The translations under genes were made by a program, and so were the position numbers. The notes below the pieces were generated by a model. That model did not search any database and had not been told where the DNA came from. It saw only the letters and a list, made by a program, of their open reading frames with translations. Below are positions 5,277-9,912 of a stretch of 9,912 nt of DNA, piece by piece. The stretch's first letter is position 1. The number at the start of each line of letters is the position of its first letter. The DNA is from an uncultured Kiritimatiellota bacterium (lineage in GTDB: Bacteria > Verrucomicrobiota > Kiritimatiellia > RFP12 > UBA1067), in NCBI GenBank assembly GCA_934667295.1, contig CAKULR010000050.1, forward strand, positions 1 through 9,912, in the 5' to 3' direction.

Positions 5277-7094
5277 ATGGAGAAGACACTCGACAACATC
5301 CGCAATTTCTGCATCATCGCGCATGTGGACCACGGAAAGACGACGCTCAGCGACCGCATCCTCGAACTCACGAAGGCGGTGCCGCTGCGCGAGCTGAAGG
5401 AACAGACGCTCGACGCGATGGACCTGGAGCGCGAGCGCGGCATCACGATCAAGAGCCACCCCGTCTCGATGATGTACCACGCGAAGGACGGGCAGCGCTA
5501 CCTCTTCAACCTCATCGACACGCCGGGACACGTCGACTTCGCCTACGAGGTGAGCCGTTCGATGGGCGCGTCCGAGGGGGCGCTCCTGGTCGGGGACGCC
5601 GCGCAGGGCGTGGAGGCGCAGACCGTCGCGAACACCTACTTCGCGCAGGACGCGCACCTGGAGATCGTGCCCGTCCTCAACAAGGTCGACCTGCCCGGCG
5701 CGGACGTGGCGGGCGTCTCGCAGCAGGTGGAGGACATCCTCGCGATCCCGATGGACGAGCCGCTCCTGGTCTCCGCGAAGACGGGCGTGGGGTGCCCCGA
5801 CGTGCTGGAGGCCATCGTGAAGCGCATCCCGCCGCCGAAGACGCGCGGCATCGACGCGCCCCTCCGGGCCCTCGTCTTCGACTCCGTCTTCGACGAGTTC
5901 CGGGGCGTGATCACCTACGTGCGCATCGTGGACGGCGCGGTGAAGAGCGGCGACACGGTGAAGTTCATGAGCTCGGGCGTCACGACGACGCTCCACGAGG
6001 TGGGCATCTTCTCGCCCACGAAGAAGCCCGCCGACAGGCTGGAGGCCGGGCAGGTGGGTTACCTCGTGGGGACGGTGAAGGACCCGAGCGAGATCAAGAT
6101 CGGCGACACCGTGACGACGTCGCGCCTCGGGTCGGACGAGCCGCTGCCGGGCTTCAAGGAGCTGCGCCCGACGGTGTTCTGCGGCATCTACCCGATGTCC
6201 ACGGACGAATTCGACAAGGTGCGCCAGGGCCTCGAAAAACTGCACCTGAACGACTCCGCGTTCTCCTTCCACCACGAAAGCTCGATCGCGCTCGGGTTCG
6301 GCTTCCGCTGCGGCTTCCTCGGCCTCCTCCACATGGAGATCGTGCAGGAGCGCCTGCGGCGCGAGTTCAACCTCGACATCATCTCGACGACGCCGGGCGT
6401 CGTCTACAAGGTGAAGATGAAGGACGGCACGGTGAAGGACCTCGACAACCCGCTGCAGATGCCGGAGCCGAGCACGTACGAGTCGATCTCCGAGCCGGTC
6501 ATCAAGGCGCGCATCATCACGCCGAGCGACGCGATCGGCGACGTGATGCGCATCGTCCTCGACCGGCGCGGCGTGCTGGAGGGGACCGAGACGGTGGACG
6601 GCCACCGCGTGATGCTCCACTGCATGCTGCCGCTCAACGAAATCCTCATCGACTTCCACGACACGCTCAAGTCGGTGTCGCACGGCTACGCCTCGATGGA
6701 CTACGAGCCGGCGGGCTACCAGGAGAGCGACATCGTGCGCATGGACATCCTGCTCAACTCCGAGCAGGTGGACGCCTTCGCGACGATGGTCCACCGCGAC
6801 AAGGCGCGCGCGCGCGGCATCCAGATGTGCAAGGCGCTCGCCGAGACGATTCCGCCGCACATGTTCAAGATCCCCGTGCAGGCGGCGATTGGGCGCGAGA
6901 TCATCGCGCGCGAGGACATCCGCCCGTTCCGGAAGGACGTGCTCGCGAAGCTCTACGGCGGCGACGTGACGCGCAAGATGAAGGTGCTGGAGAAGCAGAA
7001 GCGCGGCAAGGCGCGCATGAAGGAGTTCGGCCACGTGAACGTGCCGCAGAGCGCGTTCATCGCCGTCCTCAAGGGAACCGTGAAGGAGGGCTGA
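5277..7094 (+). CDS. lepA: Translation elongation factor 4 (LepA/EF4) GTPase
   Basis: This 605-residue ribosome-binding GTPase is a near-universal bacterial translation factor, linked to back-translocation and to ribosome assembly. The G motifs are all present: G1 AHVDHGKTT (15-23), G2 RGIT (54-57), G3 DTPGH (81-85), G4 NKVD (135-138) and G5 SAK (166-168). Domain II starts near 195. The domain III block GFRCGFLGLLHMEIV and the LepA-specific C-terminal domain with KQKRGKARMKEFG are intact; length is close to the E. coli protein (599). ATG 5277 is chosen because MEKTLDNIRNFCIIAHVDHG aligns with the family N-terminus. A TTG six bases upstream is the only rival. No Shine-Dalgarno is visible, since the -10 of its promoter ends 12 bp before the ATG, so translation is probably leaderless or nearly so. 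It is co-transcribed with lepB, one base downstream. Confidence 0.98.
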   Translation: MEKTLDNIRNFCIIAHVDHGKTTLSDRILELTKAVPLRELKEQTLDAMDLERERGITIKSHPVSMMYHAKDGQRYLFNLIDTPGHVDFAYEVSRSMGASEGALLVGDAAQGVEAQTVANTYFAQDAHLEIVPVLNKVDLPGADVAGVSQQVEDILAIPMDEPLLVSAKTGVGCPDVLEAIVKRIPPPKTRGIDAPLRALVFDSVFDEFRGVITYVRIVDGAVKSGDTVKFMSSGVTTTLHEVGIFSPTKKPADRLEAGQVGYLVGTVKDPSEIKIGDTVTTSRLGSDEPLPGFKELRPTVFCGIYPMSTDEFDKVRQGLEKLHLNDSAFSFHHESSIALGFGFRCGFLGLLHMEIVQERLRREFNLDIISTTPGVVYKVKMKDGTVKDLDNPLQMPEPSTYESISEPVIKARIITPSDAIGDVMRIVLDRRGVLEGTETVDGHRVMLHCMLPLNEILIDFHDTLKSVSHGYASMDYEPAGYQESDIVRMDILLNSEQVDAFATMVHRDKARARGIQMCKALAETIPPHMFKIPVQAAIGREIIAREDIRPFRKDVLAKLYGGDVTRKMKVLEKQKRGKARMKEFGHVNVPQSAFIAVLKGTVKEG

Positions 7095-7095
7095 G

Positions 7096-8349
7096 ATGTC
7101 GTTCGATTTCCTTTGTTCCGCCGCGACGGTTGGCGGCGCGGGCTTCCTCGTCTGGTGCCTGTGGTCGCTCTGCTGGGGCGTGGTGCCGTTCACGGCGAAG
7201 GCGCAGCGGCGGAAGGAGACGAAAGCCGTGCTGGCGGCGGCGCGCACGTTCATCCTCTCCTACGAGGACCTGCCGGCCTACCGCGAGGGGGGCGAATTCG
7301 GGGCGCGGATGCGGAATCTGCGCGACGCCTGGGCGGCGCGGGACGTGGAGGACTGCAAGTCGCTGCTCGCGTTCCTCGACCCGCCGAAGAGCTGGGCGGC
7401 CGGGCGCGAGTGGCTGGACATCCTCGTCGTCTCGATTTCGGTGGCGATGGCGTTCCGCGCGTACTTCTACGAGCCGTTCAACATCCCCACGGGCTCCATG
7501 CAGCCCACGCTCTACGGCAACCACTCCGAGCCGTGCAGCCCGGCGCAGGCGACGGTGTGGGACACGACGCCGCTCAAGTGGGGCAAGTGGCTCGTCACGG
7601 GCAAGATGTACGCCGCGTTCAAGGCGCCGTTCGCGGGCTCGCTGCAGTTCCGCCCCACGAACACGGGGCACTACGACATGCGCGTCGTCAACGGCGCGAC
7701 GGGGACGGTGAGCGCGCAGATGCTCGTGCCGACGGACGTGCTGCACCCGTCGGAGACGGGGGACGGACCCTACCGCCAGACGACGTTCCAGCTGCCGAAC
7801 GGGCTCCGGCCGGGCGAGGCGGTGCGCGCGGGGCAGCTGCTCTGGAGCGGCTACGTCGCGACGGGCGACTTCCTCTTCGTCAACCGCTGGCTCTGGAACT
7901 TCCGCCACCCGCGTCGCGGCGACGTGATGATCTTCTCCACGACGGGCATCGACAAGCTCCAGCAGGGCACGCACTACATCAAGCGCATGACCGGCACGCC
8001 GAACGAGACGCTGCAGATCAAGGACGGACACCTCCACGTGGACGGCGCCGTGCCGATGGAGCCGCGCCGCATCGCGCAGATCCAGAACCGCGAGAGGTGG
8101 CACGAGAAGGAGTATCCGTACGCGGGCTACCAGGTCTCGGGGCGCGGCGACTACGTGATGCCCGGGCGCACGCTCGCGGCGGAGACGGACGTGGTGAGGC
8201 TGGGGGCGGACGAATACTACGCCTGCGGCGACAACTCGCCGTCGAGCTACGACAGCCGGTACTGGGGGCCCGTCCCCGCGCGCAACCTGCGCGGCATCGC
8301 CGGCGGGGTCTTCTGGCCGTTCACCCACCGGTGGGGCCCGATCGAATGA
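7096..8349 (+). CDS. lepB: Signal peptidase I
   Basis: This 417-residue membrane serine protease (S26) cleaves signal peptides from exported proteins outside the inner membrane. Two hydrophobic segments (about 8-30 and 107-124) flank a charged loop, and the catalytic part follows. Box B is IPTGSMQPT with catalytic Ser134, box C is GDFLFVNRW (257-265), box D is HYIKRMTGTPNE with general-base Lys296, and box E is GDNSPSSYDSRYWG (378-391). The Ser-Lys distance is 162 residues against about 55 in E. coli, because residues about 140-250 form an insertion. Larger forms of this kind occur in other phyla. The start is one base after the lepA stop, with AAGGAGGG (7083-7090) inside the end of lepA, so coupling is expected. 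The lepA-lepB order is the same as in E. coli. Downstream is a hairpin and a new promoter. Confidence 0.95.
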   Translation: MSFDFLCSAATVGGAGFLVWCLWSLCWGVVPFTAKAQRRKETKAVLAAARTFILSYEDLPAYREGGEFGARMRNLRDAWAARDVEDCKSLLAFLDPPKSWAAGREWLDILVVSISVAMAFRAYFYEPFNIPTGSMQPTLYGNHSEPCSPAQATVWDTTPLKWGKWLVTGKMYAAFKAPFAGSLQFRPTNTGHYDMRVVNGATGTVSAQMLVPTDVLHPSETGDGPYRQTTFQLPNGLRPGEAVRAGQLLWSGYVATGDFLFVNRWLWNFRHPRRGDVMIFSTTGIDKLQQGTHYIKRMTGTPNETLQIKDGHLHVDGAVPMEPRRIAQIQNRERWHEKEYPYAGYQVSGRGDYVMPGRTLAAETDVVRLGADEYYACGDNSPSSYDSRYWGPVPARNLRGIAGGVFWPFTHRWGPIE

Positions 8350-8352
8350 CGG

Positions 8353-8370
8353 CGCGTCCGGGTGGACGCG
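8353..8370 (+). other. Hairpin directly after lepB
   Basis: CGCGTCC (8353-8359) pairs perfectly with GGACGCG (8364-8370), with loop GGGT. It begins 4 nt after the lepB stop. There is no T-run, so it is at best a weak terminator. Its 3' arm contains the -35 candidate of the kinase promoter. Confidence 0.5.
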
Positions 8371-8392
8371 GGAGACGGATTCGTGCTATAAT
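8363..8392 (+). promoter_or_regulatory. Extended -10 promoter of the kinase gene
   Basis: TGCTATAAT (8384-8392) has a perfect -10 and the extended TGn. TGGACG (8363-8368) matches the -35 consensus at four of six positions, 18 bp upstream. The predicted start near 8399 gives a leader of about 24 nt. Confidence 0.75.
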
Positions 8393-8422
8393 GACCGACG
8401 TTGTGAAGAGCGGAGCGATCTC

Positions 8423-9912
8423 ATGAGCGAAGAAAACGAAGAACAGATGATTCCCACGCCGTCCGATTTCGGGCACTTCGTCCTGGAGCGGGAGCTGGGC
8501 CACGGCGGCATGGGCGGCGTCTACCTGGCGCGCGACAAGATGCTGGACCGCAAGGTCGCCATCAAGGTGATGCTGAAGTCCCTCGGCGAGGACCCCGCGT
8601 TCGTGGAGCGCTTCCAGCGCGAGGCCCAGGCGGCGGCGCGCCTCAACCACCCGAACATCGCGCAGATCTACTCCTTCGGACAGGAGAACGGCATGCCGTA
8701 CATCGCGATGGAGCTCGTGGGCGGCGGTTCCCTCGACAAGGAGATGGAGGCGAACCCCGGCACGATGGACCCCGTGCGCGTGATGAAGGTGGGCCAGCAG
8801 GTGGCGGACGCGCTCGCGCTCGCCGCCGAGCAGGGGCTCGTCCACGGCGACGTGAAGCCCGAGAACGTGCTCTTCGACGCGGACGGCAACGCGAAGCTCG
8901 TGGACTTCGGCCTCGCCGCGATGCAGGGCGACTCCAGCGAGATCTGGGGCACGCCGTACTACATCTCCCCCGAGAAGGTGCGCCGCCAGAAGATCGACTA
9001 CCGCGCCGACATCTACTCCCTGGGCGGCACGCTCTACCACGCGCTCACGGGCGTGGCGCCGTTCGAGGGCGAGGACGCGACCGAGGTCGTGAAGGCGCGC
9101 TTCAACGGGCCGCCGCGCAAGCCGAGCGAAGTGCGCGCCGATCTGCCGCCGGAGATCGACCCCATCATCATGCGCATGCTCGAAGTCGAGCCGTCGATGC
9201 GCTACCCGACCTACCAGTCCCTGCTCGGCGACTTCAAGCGCTTCCTCTCGAAGATGGGATCCGGCAAGACCTCCAAGATGGCCGCGCCGAGGGTGAAGAT
9301 CAAGGGCGCGAAGATCAAGATGAAGCTCACCGCCGAGGAGACGGCGCCGACGACGGCGGAGGGTGCGGGCCCCGACCAGCCGTCCGCCGAGGGCGAGGCG
9401 CCCGCCGAGGAGAAGCACCTGGGCATCGGCGCGATCGTGGGCATGGTCGCGGGCGGCATCGTCCTCCTGATCCTGCTCGTGGTGGGCGGGCTCTTCTGGT
9501 ACGTCAAGTCGGAGCAGGCGCGCGAGAAGCGCGAAGCCTACCAGCAGCTCGTCGAGACGCGCGACAAGGCGAAGGGCGCCGTGGTGACGACGCTCAAGTC
9601 CATCGCGAAGTTCGGCGAGGATTTCCACGCGCTCGTCGCCAAGTGCGACAAGGAGATGGGCAAGGCGGTGCGCCAGGTCTGGGCGGACGTACCGACGGAC
9701 CTGCGGGACGCCGCGCGGGCCTTCATCGAGGCGCCGCCCACGAAGGACGTGACGGACGCGATCGCCTACACGAACCAGCTCTTCACCGCCGCCGCCGCAC
9801 AGGCCGAAGCCGAGGCGAACGCCGCCGCCGCCGAGGCCAAGGCGAAGGCCGAGGAGGCCGCCGCCGCTTCGCCGACCGCCGTCGCCGCGCCGGGCGCGGG
9901 CACGCACGCGGT
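8423..9912 (+). CDS. Membrane-anchored Ser/Thr protein kinase (3' end missing)
   Basis: The reading frame is open for 496 codons and runs off the window. Residues about 17-275 are a Hanks-type kinase domain: glycine loop GHGGMGGVYLA (26-36), VAIK with Lys48, helix-C Glu67, catalytic loop HGDVKPEN (141-148, Asp143, Asn148), DFG (161-163), GTPYYISPE (176-184, with SPE instead of APE) and DIYSLGG (196-202). All catalytic residues are present, so it should be active, but HGD replaces HRD, making it a non-RD kinase. A basic then acidic, Pro-rich linker (280-331) leads to one membrane span (about 334-360). After it comes a charged, helical, then Ala/Glu-rich coiled-coil-like region (455-482), expected outside the membrane. 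ATG 8423 has GGAG at 8412-8415. It has its own promoter after lepB. It probably senses an envelope signal; substrates are unknown, and no partner phosphatase is in view. Confidence 0.93.
   Translation, partial: MSEENEEQMIPTPSDFGHFVLERELGHGGMGGVYLARDKMLDRKVAIKVMLKSLGEDPAFVERFQREAQAAARLNHPNIAQIYSFGQENGMPYIAMELVGGGSLDKEMEANPGTMDPVRVMKVGQQVADALALAAEQGLVHGDVKPENVLFDADGNAKLVDFGLAAMQGDSSEIWGTPYYISPEKVRRQKIDYRADIYSLGGTLYHALTGVAPFEGEDATEVVKARFNGPPRKPSEVRADLPPEIDPIIMRMLEVEPSMRYPTYQSLLGDFKRFLSKMGSGKTSKMAAPRVKIKGAKIKMKLTAEETAPTTAEGAGPDQPSAEGEAPAEEKHLGIGAIVGMVAGGIVLLILLVVGGLFWYVKSEQAREKREAYQQLVETRDKAKGAVVTTLKSIAKFGEDFHALVAKCDKEMGKAVRQVWADVPTDLRDAARAFIEAPPTKDVTDAIAYTNQLFTAAAAQAEAEANAAAAEAKAKAEEAAAASPTAVAAPGAGTHA

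Noticed and set aside
5265..7253. 662-codon minus-strand frame opposite lepA
   Set aside because: It is an antisense shadow rich in Arg, His and Val, with no recognisable motif. LepA is complete on the other strand.
5222..7711. 829-codon plus-strand frame overlapping lepA and lepB
   Set aside because: It is out of frame with two unmistakable genes, starts inside the terminator stem, and encodes low-complexity Arg/Gly/Ala sequence.
8321..9907. 528-codon minus-strand frame opposite the kinase
   Set aside because: It is an antisense shadow; the plus-strand frame has every kinase motif and a good start.

Overview
The window looks like a high-GC chromosome segment from the Planctomycetes-Verrucomicrobia-Chlamydiae (PVC) group, most probably Verrucomicrobia or Kiritimatiellota. 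Three things point there. One is a 51-residue basic protein that I recognise as the Chlamydiae/Verrucomicrobia small basic protein family. Another is a secreted protein built from autotransporter-associated beta-strand repeats. The third is a Ser/Thr kinase of the membrane-anchored type common in that group. The phylum is an inference; no rRNA gene is present.

Layout: all convincing genes lie on the + strand. Bases 1-781 hold no convincing gene. They contain repeat-like hairpin elements (56-187), a run of short direct and inverted repeats (273-418), a GC-rich stretch (419-545) and a structured leader (563-781) before a secreted two-module beta-strand-repeat protein (782-2956). The repeat elements recur just after that gene (3040-3144), so the gene is bracketed by near-identical direct repeats. 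A telomere-like array of seven 7-bp units (3155-3203) then leads into the promoter of ilvD (3265-4944).

Downstream is a housekeeping block: the small basic protein (5021-5176), a rho-independent terminator, lepA (5277-7094) and lepB (7096-8349) as a tight two-gene operon, and a transmembrane Ser/Thr kinase (8423 to beyond the window end).

Function: ilvD serves branched-chain amino acid synthesis. LepA (EF4) acts on ribosomes, and LepB removes signal peptides from exported proteins, a class that includes the secreted protein at 782. The kinase is probably a membrane sensor. Four transcription units (ilvD, small basic protein, lepA-lepB, kinase) share an almost identical extended -10 element, TGCTATA(A/C)T. 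The secreted-protein gene lacks it and has a long structured upstream region, which suggests separate control. At lepA the terminator of the preceding unit, the promoter and the start codon are packed so tightly that the -35 lies in the terminator hairpin and the mRNA is predicted to be nearly leaderless.
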